DNA of 53,097 nt from Phlebiopsis flavidoalba (Eukaryota > Basidiomycota > Agaricomycetes > Polyporales > Phanerochaetaceae): NCBI GenBank assembly GCA_035772785.1, contig JAOCPU010000097.1:1-53097 (forward strand), written 5' to 3'. Both the position numbers and the translations under genes were made by a program. Within the stretch, counting starts at the first letter, position 1. Every line of letters starts with the position of its first letter. Shown here piece by piece: positions 20,507 to 31,356 of this stretch. Under the pieces are notes generated by a model. It made no database searches. It was not told the origin of the DNA and saw only the letters and a list, made by a program, of their open reading frames with translations.

Positions 20507-23500
20507 ATACAGAGTTATTTATCCATATAGAGCTTCGATGGTGCTTCAGAGAGATCATAACCAAGCTCAGTGAGCAGATTACGCATCCAGGCAATGTCTC
20601 TGCCAGCTCCCACAGCAGCAAGATACTCTGCTTCAGTAGTTGACTGAGCAACTACTGTCCGTAATTTGGAGCTCCAATCCATAACTTCAGTCCCAAACTT
20701 CGAGCACATATGCGCCTGTAGAACGTAAAGTGTCTTCATCGCCAGCATAGTCAGCATCAGAGTATGTCACAAAGAGCTCATCTTCCTTTAGAGAACCATA
20801 AGTCAATCACAAGTCGAGTGTGCCCTTGACATACTGGAACAGATGCTTGGCTGCTTGCCAGTGCGCTTTACCAGGGCTCGCATTGACGCAAGCCAGCAAA
20901 GACACGGCATAAGCAATGTCAGGCCGGGTACATGGAGCCAGGTACATGAGAGCACCAACCGCACTAAGGTATTGAACCTTTCCCATGAATGCCTTATCCG
21001 CATCGGTGGAGGGGCTATCAGAGGACGAAAGGCGAGCCTTAGGCACCATGGGCTTCTTTACCGGTGAGCAATCAGAGAAGCCATACCGCTCAAGCATATC
21101 AGTGATATACTGACGCTGTGACAGCGAAATGCGGCAGTTGGGACATTCCCTAGCAATCTCTATACCCAATATAAACAAGGCGGGACCAAGGTCGTGCAGT
21201 TTGAAAGCGGTAGAAAGCTCCTGCACTATCCTGTCAGACTCTACAGCACTGTTGGAAGCAATTGTGATGTTGTCAATGAAGACTGCCACCATCAGACGCA
21301 CAGAGTCCCGACGATAAACATACAGAGACACATCTGAATGCAACCGACTAAAGCCAAGCTTCAACAGTGTAGCATGCAGAGTCTTGTTCCACACTCGCCC
21401 TGCCTGCTTAAGCCCATACAATGACTTCACCAGCGTCAGAACGTCGCCAGGATTGCCAAAGTGGAAGCCATCTGGCTGCTGCATATAGATCTCCTCCTCA
21501 AGTTCACCATTGATGAAGGCATGAGAGATGTCCAATGAGCGCAGATCAAGGTCTTCCAGGGCAGAGATAGCAAGCACTGTACGGAGCGTTGCCATGCGCA
21601 CTGTTGGAGCAAAGGTTTCAACAAAGTCATAGCCAGGGCATTGTGAATGGCCTTAGGCAACCAGTCTAGCCTTGTAACGCTCCAGCTCCCCATCAGAGAG
21701 GAACTTCTGGCTAAAGACCCATCTACAACCAATGGCCTTTTAACCAGGTGGCAGAGGGCATGGAACCCAAGTCCCATTTGCAATATGTGCTTCAATCTTG
21801 ACCTGATTTGCAGCTCTCCACTGATCTGCGTCTGAACGCTTCATAGCCTCATACCAATTGGTGGGCCAAGCGCCATGTGCAGAGTTTGCCTTCAACAGGA
21901 GCTCATCATTGCTCTCATCATGCAACTCATCAAGCACCTCATCCTCCAGACTCTGGCGGAGGTGGTGGAAGATGCTGGATCTTCCACCACTCACCATGTT
22001 CGTTTCTCTATTGTATGTGATGCCACGCCCTTCCCTGCTCTTATATAGCTTCACCCATGACTCTTATGACCCTTCCATATTATTCTTCGATTTCTCCATA
22101 TTTCCCTCTATTTTTCCTAGCTCTGGTTGTAGACTTGTGTAGTGTTCGAGTCACCGGGCGATTAAGCGCCCGCGTGCGTCTTATGCCTGAGGGCTTGGCT
22201 TGGGCTTCTTTTTAGTTGGTCACTCCAGCCTTCAGTCTGGTCTTCTGGCACTCTACTGGTCAAGTTGTGACTCCCAGTACAAGACACCAGGAGGTCTGCG
22301 CTCACACTGAGAGCGATGTTCCGCAAGGGAGGGCTCTGACGAGCCAGCTTACAGTGAGGTTGATGACCTAGGTTGCAACTCAGAACGAGCTGCAGGCCTG
22401 GACCGAGACTGTGATGACCCAGTGAGCCTTGAACGCCGCTCAAAACGAGCTTGAGAGCGTGCAGGAGCAGAAGCAAGCGCAGAACCAGTGAGCGTGCGCT
22501 GCAGCCAGACTCTCCCCCCTAACGAGGCTGCTGAGCATCCGCAGGAGATTGAGGCGAGTAAGGCTCAAGCTCAGGAGAAGACGGTCCAGAAAACAGGTCC
22601 CAAAGGGGAGTGGGAGTGGAAAAGAGGAAGACTGGCCAAGTCCTTTATCCTGAAGTGACCTTTGTGTCCGGATTGTAGAACTTCCAACCATTGTAGCCAG
22701 GTGGATAGCCAATGAAGATTGACTTCTCCATGTGGGAGCCCAGTGCACCACACTTGTCCTTTTTGCACAACGCACATATGCCAGACACCCTCAGATGCGC
22801 AAATGCGAGACATCTGGTCTCCGCCCATAGAAAGCTTCAAAGGGTGTTACTCTAGGGCGTGCAGAGGTGGGGCAGCGGTTAAGGATGTCTACCAGCGAGG
22901 ACAGGGCCTACCCCCAGAACTAAGGCGGGAAACGACCTTCAGAGAGCATAACAGTGATGCCCTCAGCTAGAGTGCGATTGAAAAACGCTCAGCAGCACCA
23001 TTCTGCTGAGGTCAATTGCGTAGTGTGTTGCCTCTCGATGCCATGCTCAATGCAGAAAGCGTCAAACTCCTTGCTGATGTACTTCCCCACCCTTGTCGTC
23101 GCACAGAGCAAGGAGCTTCTGCCCAGTCTGAGCTTCAGCATGCGCTTGAACCGCTGGAATGCGGCAAAGGCCTCTCCCTTGGTCTTCATGAGCAAAACCG
23201 CTTTCAAACACGAGGAGTCGTCAATGAATGTGATCCAATAGCAATAACCAGAGTGTATGCAGACAGGAAGAGGGCCATGGACATCAGAGTGGACAAGTTG
23301 GAGCGGTTGATTGCGATGATTAAGCGAGAGAAAGAATGGAGCAGTGTTTAGCTTGCCTGCAAGACAAGGCTCGCATATAGGATCTGCAGGCTGTGATGCA
23401 CTAAGCTTCAACCCAGTTATTGCACCACTATCAGCGAGTTTGTGTACACCCTTGAAGTGGAAGTGCGCAAAGCGGATGTGCCAAAGCGTCTCGTTAAGGG

Positions 23501-24385
23501 GCAGAGTAGAGGTGGAAGAGAGATGAGCAGACTCAAGGGAGGGCAGAACGGTTCTGTCAGGGTAGGCAGTGTTAGATGCATCAATTGTAGCGGAGAAGAG
23601 TGTAGTCCTGTCGCGATCAAAGTCCATGCGGTCAGAGTAGATGTGAACGTCAAAACGATGGCATTGACGGAGGCAGAGGACTGGGAACAGATTCAATCCA
23701 AGTGCAGGGACATGCAAGACTCTGCTAACCTCCACTGCTTGCGCAGACTCCTCCCCCAATCACTGGAGCGAACCCCACAGATTCTACACCCTCAGAGTAG
23801 ACAACAGCGTCATTGGCAAGGCAGATAGCAATGCGCGAAGGGGTGTAGTTGCGCAGCCAATGGGAATAAAGTGTTATATGAGCAGTCGCGCCTGTGTCTA
23901 CAGTCCAGAGGTGGTGAGCAGCGTGCTCTAGCGAGGTAGACAATGATAGGGAACGAACTGTGGCCTGGCCAGCGTGCTCCATTGGAGTGGAGGCTTGTGA
24001 AGCGGTCTCCTTGGCTGCAGCAGCGCCGTTCTTGCCCTTGACACGCTGCTTGCGACGTTCTGCGACCGACCTCCTGCGCAGCGCACTCCTTTTCGCGCTG
24101 GAAGCGATGGCAGGAAGCGATGTTGTGACCAGGGATGGTGCAGAACTCGCATGGGGTAGTGTTGGGGGCCTGAGAGGTCGAAGCAGAGAGCACAGAGCTG
24201 GAGACAAGGGTGGTAGAGCGAGAGCAAAGGGATTGCTCGTTAATGAAGGCGCTCTGGAGCGTGTCCTTGTCGAGTTTATTGAGGAGTTGAAGCGAAGAGG
24301 CGAAATGCGCATAAGACTCAGGTAGGGCTTTGATCATTGATTATAGCCACTAGCTCCTTGTCTAGCTTGTCAAGTGCTCAACTGG
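20507..24385 (-). pseudogene. Ty1/copia gag-pol, reverse copy (integrase, RT, RNase H), inactivated
   Basis: Reading the minus strand, gag starts mid-protein near 24385 with LPESYAHFASSLQLLNKLDK, followed by the same CCHC knuckle and the WTVDTGATAHI protease (about 23905). Next come a GAG-pre-integrase block LWHIRFAHFHFKGVHKLADS (about 23460), integrase blocks HSDVHGPLPV (about 23290), FIDDSS and SKEFDAFCIEHGIERQH, then PFEAFYGRRPDVSHLRI (about 22830). RT follows: LDISHAFINGELEEEIYMQQ (about 21530), SLYGLKQAGRVWNKTL (about 21420), and the catalytic Phe-Ile-Asp-Asn at 21269-21280. RNase H ends with STTEAEYLAA (about 20640) and SKLYMDK. The second catalytic Asp of RT is Asn, and frames shift several times. 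Gag N-terminus and the 3' end are missing. Confidence 0.85.
23761..24385 (-). repeat. Inverted duplication arm 2 (copia gag-protease)
   Basis: Partner of 19880-20506. It carries fewer frame disruptions than arm 1 (the knuckle and protease read on in one frame for longer), so the two arms are diverged copies rather than an assembly echo. Confidence 0.8.
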
Positions 24386-24960
24386 GAGTCAGAACTCGAC
24401 CATTGGAGTACCAGAAACAACCAGACTAAAGGCTGGAGTGAGCAACTGAATGTATTACAGAGATACAGCATACTGACCTGGAGGCTGGAGTGAGCAACTG
24501 AAGAAAAGCCCAAGCCTAGCCCTCAGGCATCTGAAACACCCGGGCGCTTGATTGCCCAGTGTACGGTTGGCTGGGGGGCTCAGGTCTGTTTTTGGCGCTT
24601 CCACATCATCAATCCCGCAGCAATATCCGGGGTCCTTGGGGCCACAATCCCCGTCACAAATGTCACACCCCCACCTGTTTGCACTATACTTACCACTTTC
24701 CTGTTGCGTGTGCTCACAGGGGAGCTAAGTCCCATTCCCCCGCGATGAAATCATTCACGTCGCAAAGAGATTTGGCAGGTGCGTCAATCAGTTAGTACAG
24801 GATTGGCATGAGGAGTGTGGCGCTCAATAACCTCCTTCTCCAGTCGCGTAGGGACTGGATCCACGCTCACTCTGGTGGCACTATACCTACTATAAGACCA
24901 GGTGAAGTTAACTAGTCAGCTGGCAGCCTGTATTCTCCCTCCAACGTCTTGCTCTAGGTA
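24386..24960. other. Non-coding stretch between copia and LINE relics
   Basis: No recognisable gene. A block at about 24480-24570 (GGCTGGAGTGAGCAACTGA ... CAAGCCTAGCCCTCAGGCAT ... GGGCGCTTGATTGCCC) is a reverse-complement match to 22150-22235 inside the copia pol region. A shorter similar block lies at about 24432-24450. Confidence 0.45.
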
Positions 24961-25990
24961 CGCATGACTATTCCCACCTTTGCCGCTTTCCGCCTACACC
25001 ATTTGTTGGTCATTCTGACATTCACCGCCAGCCCGCCATTGATCAGTGCTAGCTGTGTCGGCCCACCTGAGGACCTCCTCGCAGAGAAGAGCTACCCCTT
25101 GTCCTGGTTCTGTACCCTCTGCATGCACACCAGACACCACATCAAGTGCACCGAACCTGACACCACTGTCCTTCAGCAGAGCCGCAGGCCCCCAGCTGGG
25201 ATGTCCTGTTACCATCCTCAAGGTCCGCCAGGCCAGAGCTCATCACAAGACCCACTGTCAGCTCGAAGTACTCATGCCACCTCATCAGCCACTGTTGACA
25301 ACACAACCCCCAGACAAATCCCCTCTCCGGCACCTCGCAGTGCAGCATAATGTGCTCCATTGTCTCAGTCAGATAGTGCACGCAGCACACACGCCATCCA
25401 CTCCTCGTACCCTGGCACGCTGTTCCAACATGTGCCTACCTGGTGCGTAGAATGTACCATCTTCCACAAGAAGTTTCCCACGTTCCTACTGATTTTGCGC
25501 CTCTGCAGAGATAGCCAGATCCGCGCATCTGCAAGCAGTCAAGCCCGTCACCACTCCAGGGTACCAACATGTGCACCACCTTCAGGCTCAGCTTGGCCAT
25601 CCTCCGTTCCGCCGTCTCAACCCCTCATGAATCCCCTTGTATGCAAGCGCCTGCGTGAGCACCAAAAGCTTGGCCCTAGACGGCTTGAACCTTGCGTCCC
25701 CTGTCGACACGTCCTTCCTATCGCGCACCGGCCACCTCCTTTGCCAGCGCGTCGCCTCCCTCATTCCTCTCTATGCTGGCGTGCCCTTTCTACCCCACTA
25801 CAGCGTGGTCACCACAGAGCGCCCTCTCATGGCGTTTACTGTCATCTGGAAAGCCTCACGGCTGCTTACACCAACTCAATCTGGTCCTTTCACTGTGGCA
25901 GTCGCAAGTGCACCGTCAGCCCTTTGCTGGCATACTCTGAGTCCGTCAGGGTGTTCAGCAGGGCAAAAGGCGTCACTGCCCCCATCGCCA
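24961..25990 (-). pseudogene. LINE (non-LTR retrotransposon) RNase H and zinc-finger tail relic
   Basis: On the minus strand an RNase H-like segment reads TDSEYASKGLTVHLR (about 25940-25896) and KGHASIERNEGGDALAKE (about 25800-25745), the family's conserved Lys-Gly-His and Asn-Glu-x-x-Asp-x-Leu-Ala motifs. Then FLWKMVHSTHQ and WNSVPGYEEWMAC (about 25470-25385) lead into ETMEHIMLHCEVP (about 25360-25320), matching the zinc-binding region found at the end of many fungal LINE ORF2 proteins. Frameshifts and stops are frequent. The RT portion, expected further right on this strand, is not recognisable; sequence changes character near 26000. Confidence 0.65.
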
Positions 25991-26239
25991 CATGTATTGC
26001 CCAAATTTCCCAGTATTGTTAGTCTACATTATGAATATACTATACCTGACCTATCTCACAGCATGCAATGATAATACTAGCCTATTTAGAGTAATTGCTT
26101 GAGGCTAATAGGTTAATGCTGTATAGTATCATAAACCCAGACACCTTAACAATATACTCCCAACTAATTATGAGCATGTTCCATGGGTCAGCCTTTCGAT
26201 GGTCAAAAGTTAAGTATGTATGGGAAGAGCTGCTGTAGA

Positions 26240-26480
26240 GTAGCACAGTAAGCTGTAGAACAGCTATAATATATACCTATACTATCATACAATATTATTA
26301 GAGCTTTATTGCTTGTGAGGCAGCAGGTGTACCACATAATAAGTCTACTTGGTGGGTGCGTGTAGCATTCAGTGCGATTAGCGCCCAGTCTCGATGGCTG
26401 GAGGTCAAATATTGGTTATTGGGTAGAGAGGTGGCACACTAAAGTCCAGATTTGCTTTAGTCTCCATGGCTGACCATATT
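26240..26480 (+). repeat. 240-bp repeat family, unit 1 (diverged)
   Basis: It shares the 'gcgattagcgcccagtctc' and 'caaatattgg' blocks and the 'cacactaaagtccaga' block with the units near 27.2, 28.6, 48.6 and 48.9 kb. The core 'tcatatgattttattgaag' is poorly conserved here. Confidence 0.5.
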
Positions 26481-27204
26481 AGGAATGTGATGATAGTCAA
26501 TAAATTTCTAGATATGGTCTGCACTCAAGCCCACCCTGCTGGTAGGGCTATGGCACTCCGTGATCACTGCTGACTCATCGCCTTTCTCTCCTTGACTGCA
26601 AGGATTTGTCTCCGAAACATACACGTCCAAAATGATATGTAAGGTAACAGTGTAATCGTAGACTGATCCATAGTTGCATATTCAACACAAAAAAATCACA
26701 TCCAACATGACATTTTTTGTAGTTTCAACAGCAAACCTTGAACAAGAGTAAAGCGCGCATACCTGGGCGTCTGCTAGCCTGCCAGTTCAAATGCACAATG
26801 TGGGGGCTTTCGTCTCTCTGCGTCTCTCAAAACCTCAATATTTTGCTGGCAGAGTGCGTATATGAGTCAGTTAGCCACGTCACAGTGAGTTCAGCTTCTC
26901 AGTTTTATCTGAAGCATATCACTGCCACCACCTGAGTAGGCCTGAACGCTTCCCAGGGCCGAATAAACAGAATCAGTACAGAAAAGATAGTACAAAAAAG
27001 ATGGATCTCTTTGTGGGTCCAAATCTGTATCAGTGCTGTTAGAATACACTGAAACACTCTTTGCTCCATTTCCAAGTTCATTAGTCCTCAAAGACGGTGT
27101 CTTAGAAGGATGTGTTTACACAGATCAATAGATCACGTGGTTCAATAGAGTTTCAAATGGCGATAGCCCGGTCAACCCCTCATTAGGCGCGCTAAGACTA
27201 GATT

Positions 27205-27375
27205 TGCTTCTAGTATGAATCACATAGTATCATATGATTTTATTGAAGCCAATGGCTTGTGGGGAAGAAGGTATGGCAAGCATGCCTGGTGCATGCGCAT
27301 TTAGCATCATTAGCGCCTGTTTACAATGGCTCGAGGCCGAATATTGAATACTGGTGTCGTGCCAGATAGTGTCGG
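27205..27375 (+). repeat. 240-bp repeat family, unit 2
   Basis: Contains GCTTCTAGTATGAATCACAT, ATCATATGATTTTATTGAAG, a GGCTTGTGGGGAAGAAGGTA block, GCATGCGCATTTAGCATCA, TTAGCGCC and AATATTGAATACTGG in order. It matches units 3, 4 and 5. Confidence 0.7.
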
Positions 27376-28555
27376 GTCTTAGAGAGAGGACTCCTGAGGA
27401 CTGATGAAATGAGCTTGAAGAGCTCAGCACAGCTGCTCTGGACTCTAAGGGGATTTTATCTGCTGTGGTTCACTGCGGCCACTACGCCGGGCTATCACAG
27501 TTGTTCAATTGGAAGAGGAGAATTTAAGACTCCAAGCTTCGCTGTGCTTGAGTTGTTACACTCTGGCTTTAGAAAGCTCCCTGGATGGATTCTCAAATAT
27601 GTACTTACAAGCAGGAGACTTGTATTGAGCAATCGGTTTAATGTTCAGTCGGATGTGAGAAATTCTACTCTTTCTCTAAGTGTGTTGTTTAGATATAAGC
27701 CAGATTGAATTGAAAGATTAACTAGAAGTGTGGTAGCAAATTTGCAAACAGAAGGTGGTTCAATCACACTTGTGTCTGGAAGTTGGTTCAGTTGTACGTA
27801 TCAGTTCTTGAAGTACTTTCAGTTGTAGTAAAATTAGCCCTTTTACTGCCTCTTTTGCAGAAAGCCTTTGCTAACACAGTGAACTCTGTACTACCTCAAA
27901 AGATCTTGTGTCTTTTGCAGGTCAAAAGCTGCCTAGCCTGATGGAGGAAGATAGTTTATTCTAAACTTATTGCAGCACGCGTAGTGGATTATTCAGCAAA
28001 TGTATACAAATTAGATTGAGTGTCTCAGAGTATTTTATAACTACGTCTGGGATTTAGAGAGGGTTCTCCCACTTCTGAGCCTTCCAACTTCTGAGGCTTT
28101 TTATGTCTGAGTCTTGAGCCTTGCTTAAACTTTTGAACTCCTCATATACTGTTTGGCCCGTAGTAACTGTTGCCTGGCAGCATGTTAGCAAAAGCTTACA
28201 CTAGTACGGTTACAGGCTATGCTAGTAGCAACCTGTTTTGTACATTTGTGCCTGCCAGCCAATAGCATAAAAGCCTCGCCACTACTTTTCTTGCTTGGTA
28301 AGCCAGTCGTCTGAGGTATTTTTGCCTAACCAATCAGAGCAAAGCGAACTTCCTTGCTGAATAAGCAGCTGACTAATGCTTTGTAAGCTATAGCTATTTT
28401 GAGAGCCAGGATTACTAATCCTTAGTGCTATTACAACTAAACTATCTATTTTATCTAATGTCCTTTACATAACCTCACATGTGACTTTCTTTTGTTTATC
28501 ATGTCCTTTAGTCCAATATCATTGATCCATTCATATGCCAAACAGTTTTAGAGCA

Positions 28556-28765
28556 GGATACCAGGTGGGGGTGGTGCACTAAGGTCTAGAACTAAGGTTT
28601 TAGATTAGCTTCTAGTATATTCACATAATATCATATGATTTTATTGAAGCCCAATGGCTTGTGGGGAAGAAGGTATAAGTATCAAATGTTCCTTGTATGT
28701 GTGCATGTGGCACTATTGGCGCTCATTCTCAATTAATAGGACTCAAACAATTAATATTCTATAAA
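28556..28765 (+). repeat. 240-bp repeat family, unit 3 (left flank of alpha-kinase locus)
   Basis: Contains CCAGGTGGGGGTGGTGCACT, GATTAGCTTCTAGTATATTC, ATCATATGATTTTATTGAAG and a GGGGAAGAAGGTAT block. It is the mirror partner of 48585-48795, which has the same blocks in reverse orientation on the other side of the alpha-kinase gene. Confidence 0.7.
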
Positions 28766-29025
28766 TACACTGCCTGAGAATGAACGCAATATTGAGATGT
28801 GAAGTAGGACATAACTATAAAGCTTTCAAGCCATATTCCTGATTTTTCTGCAATAGTTTATATGCCAAAGCAATAGTGTTAATATATTATCTGAGCTTGC
28901 ATAGTTGGATTTACCATATTTGTTAATATTCCCGAGGCACAGTCCTGCATTGGTAAGTGTCTCTCTTCCTTTCTGGCTTATTCTTTGCAGTTTCATTGCT
29001 TTTTTCTCAGGCCTTAAACATACCT

Positions 29026-29308
29026 ATGCCCCCATTCAACCCAGCCGTCACCTGCAACAAATGTGGCAAAATATTTCCGCATTTTGTAAAAGAAGAAGTC
29101 TGCCATAAATGCAAAGAAATTTGTAAACCTGGGCTCTCAGACACCAACAAAGCTGCAATGAAGGTAAGCCTGCCCTATATAGCATGTAGAGAAATGCTAT
29201 CATTCGCACCCCTTCGATTCTAGGACAAGGCCTAGTGTCAGTCATGTAGCATGGTGTACGAGCTTTTGGATGCAGCAATGTGTCAAGGATGTGACTACTA
29301 TTGAATAC
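29026..29308 (+). pseudogene. Alpha-kinase gene, N-terminal zinc-ribbon exons (interrupted)
   Basis: ATG at 29026 opens MPPFNPAVTCNKCGKIFPHF and continues through CHKC. A GT-AG intron (29164 GTAAGC to 29223 TAG) leads to CQSC and CQGCDYY. Four CxxC pairs suggest two zinc ribbons, and a CAG-to-TAG change lies just before CQSC. The frame ends at 29308 where element C begins. It continues after C at 45947 in the same frame (TATTGGAGTGAGTCT), then leads to the kinase region. The N-terminal ribbon plus alpha-kinase layout fits Agaricomycete alpha-kinase paralogs from memory; the ribbon itself is read directly from sequence. A possible 5'-UTR intron (GTAAGT at about 28956 to CAG at 29010) precedes the ATG. 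Confidence 0.6.
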
Positions 29309-30088
29309 CAGTGCGTGTAGCCATTTCATAAAACAGCCTGGCCATACTAGAAATTGTCTTGTGAAAACGCTGGGGAGAATATCCGCACTATTTTCCGACT
29401 ATTCTTTTCGTCATTTTTCGAAATGTAGAGCAGCATTGGGGCATTCCAAACATACCAGAATTGTATGTTTTAATGGGAAGCTGGAGGAGCTATTCACAAA
29501 ATACATTTTCGGAGCCGACTCTTTTTTTCACAAAATAAGCGCCGAATGCAGGAAAGTGCGGCTGGTCCTGGGCTAGGCCCAGGGGCTGCCATTTGCCGGA
29601 TTGGGCTCAGAATTGATGGCAATCCGCTTTCCACCCAATTCTGCTTTTGGGCTGCATTTTAGTGGTTGCTCCCCCAGCTTCCCTCTCGCTTATTTGGGGC
29701 GCTGCATTGTATTTTGAGTACCTATGTATGTTTAGAACATGCTCACCAAACAGAATTCCCATATTTGGCCTGCCCAGGGGTGCTACCAAATATGAATCCG
29801 ATTTTATTTGGCTTTTTTTTTTGCGATTTCAATAGGGTACCCTAGGTTCCCCTGCATTGCCCTGGCTTTGCTGCTTCTTGTTTAGCTTCTATATATCCTC
29901 TGAGTATGCCCATGGCATAGGAACATCATCTGATACATTCCCATTATTATCCTGGGAATTGTTTTGAATTTCCAGGTATTTTTCGAAACCTGGAGGTCTG
30001 GGCATTGCTTCCTATTGATTGGGGATTGTTCTGGGCATTTATTTCCCCTATGTAGATAGACTATAATAGAGTATTTCCACCTTGTAGA

Positions 30089-30093
30089 TCAAA
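30089..30093 (+). repeat. Target-site duplication TCAAA (left of LTR)
   Basis: TCAAA immediately precedes TGTCAC at 30094 and is repeated at 44277-44281 right after GTGACA. The uninterrupted sequence in element D reads 'gatcaaaggctttaaca' on the reverse strand, as expected for the empty site. Confidence 0.85.
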
Positions 30094-30115
30094 TGTCACA
30101 ACTAAGGCCCAAGCT

Positions 30116-30122
30116 TGTACGC
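30116..30122 (+). repeat. Target-site duplication TGTACGC (left of KDZ)
   Basis: TGTACGC precedes the KDZ terminus CAGTAGTGG at 30123 and recurs at 43718-43724 after CCACTACTG. The uninterrupted LTR at 51063 has CTTGTACGC once at this position. Confidence 0.85.
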
Positions 30123-30440
30123 CAGTAGTGGTAGCCAGCAATGTCAAATATTGAGCCACAACCTGGTCTCAACATTAGTCATAATTGGGGGCCTTATTTC
30201 AATGAACAACTATATGGTCCTAAATATCATTGAATGCATAAACATAGATGGCAGTGCTATTTTCATTTGTATTAACATTATCCCATATGTTATTCTGAAT
30301 GTTATTACAATGAAATCATGGCTGACAATGTTATTTGCAATGACATTGTGAACTTGAATGTCGTCAAATCATTGACAATATAGTATATAATGTCAATTTC
30401 ATTGACATACAGCAATGAAAATGTGGTCTAGAGTGTTATT
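30123..30440 (+). repeat. KDZ left terminal inverted repeat, unique part
   Basis: Pairs with 43400-43717. It shares AGCCACAACCTGGTCTCAAC, CATTAGTCATAATTGGGGGC, ACAACTATATGGTCCT and TCATTGACATACAGCAATGA with single-base differences only (I counted fewer than ten in over 400 bp including the array start). Small open frames in it recur on the opposite side and are not genes. Confidence 0.85.
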
Positions 30441-31335
30441 GGACCATTGACAATGCGGTCTGTAATGTTATACAATTAAACATTGTGGTCTGGAATGTTG
30501 ATAGGGTATTAAAAAGGTGGCCTAGAATGTGATTTGTCCATTGACAATATGGTCTATAGTGTTATACCGTTCAACATTGTGGGCTGGAATGTTAATTAGG
30601 TATTGAAAAGGTGGCCTAGAATGTTATTCATTCATTGACAATCTGGCCTACAGTGTTACATTGTTTAACATTGTGGGCTGAAATGTTGATAGGATATTGA
30701 AAAAATGGCCTGGAATGTTATTCATCCATTGACAATATGGCCTACGGTTGTTACACTATTCACATTGTGGTCTGGAATGTTAATCAAGTATTGAAAAGGT
30801 GGCCTAGAATATGATTCGTCTATTGACAATATGGTCTGTAGTGTTATACCGTTCAACATTGTGGACTGGAATGTTTATAGAGTATTGAAAAGATGGCCTA
30901 GAATGTTATTCATCCATTGACAATATAGCCTACGGTGTTACACTATTCACATTGTGGTCTGGAATGTTAATCGAATATTGAAAAGGTGGCCTAGAATGTG
31001 ATTCGTCTATTGACAATATGGTCTGTAGTGTTATACCGTTCAACATTGTGGACTGGAATGTTTATAGAGTATTGAAAAGATGGCCTAGAATGTTATTCAT
31101 CCATTGACAATATGGCCTACGGTGTTACACTATTCACATTGCGGTCTGGAATGTTAATTGAGTATTGAAAAGGTGGCCTAGAATGTTATTCATCCATTGA
31201 CAATCTGGCCTTATGGTGTTATATTGTTTAACATCGTGGGCTGAAATGTTAATAGGATATTGAAAAAATGGCCTGCAATGTGATTCAACAATTGACAACA
31301 ACCCAGCCTGTAATGTTATATTATAAAACACATAG
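30440..31335. repeat. KDZ left subterminal minisatellite (31-bp period in 93-94-bp triplets)
   Basis: The array is built of about 31-bp units of three alternating types: TTGACAATATGGYCTRYRGT, an ACATTGTGG.CTGGAATGTTA type, and a TTGAAAAGRTGGCCTAGAATG type. TTGACAATAT starts at 30823, 30917, 31010 and 31104, so the higher-order period is 93-94 bp. All units share a TTGxxAA-TGGyCT-ATGTTA skeleton. Confidence 0.85.
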
Positions 31336-31356
31336 CCATGCTATTGCATAACAATG

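Larger units (their letters stand above)
26000..28900. other. Repeat-bearing non-coding region
   Basis: No gene is recognised. The region contains three forward units or part-units of a 200-240-bp repeat (listed separately) and otherwise AT-rich sequence with no coding signal. The open frame at 27409-27708 has no family resemblance and I regard it as chance. Confidence 0.5.

Noticed and set aside
22850..22930. tRNA-like GGGGCAGCGGTTAAGG sequence
   Set aside because: It lies in the copia integrase region, lacks a matching acceptor stem and anticodon arm, and fits the reverse-strand coding frame.
27409..27708. 99-aa plus-strand ORF between repeat units 2 and 3
   Set aside because: No motif, no intron context, and the surroundings are repeat-derived; treated as chance.
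30115..30351. Short ORF in the KDZ left terminus, matched by a reverse-strand ORF at 43489-43869
   Set aside because: The peptides match because the terminal repeats match; the sequence is non-coding repeat DNA, and the second ORF runs out into LTR sequence.
30440..31335. CRISPR array (31-bp periodicity)
   Set aside because: Every 31-bp unit is itself a diverged repeat with no unique spacers, the genome is eukaryotic, and the array is mirrored at the other transposon end.
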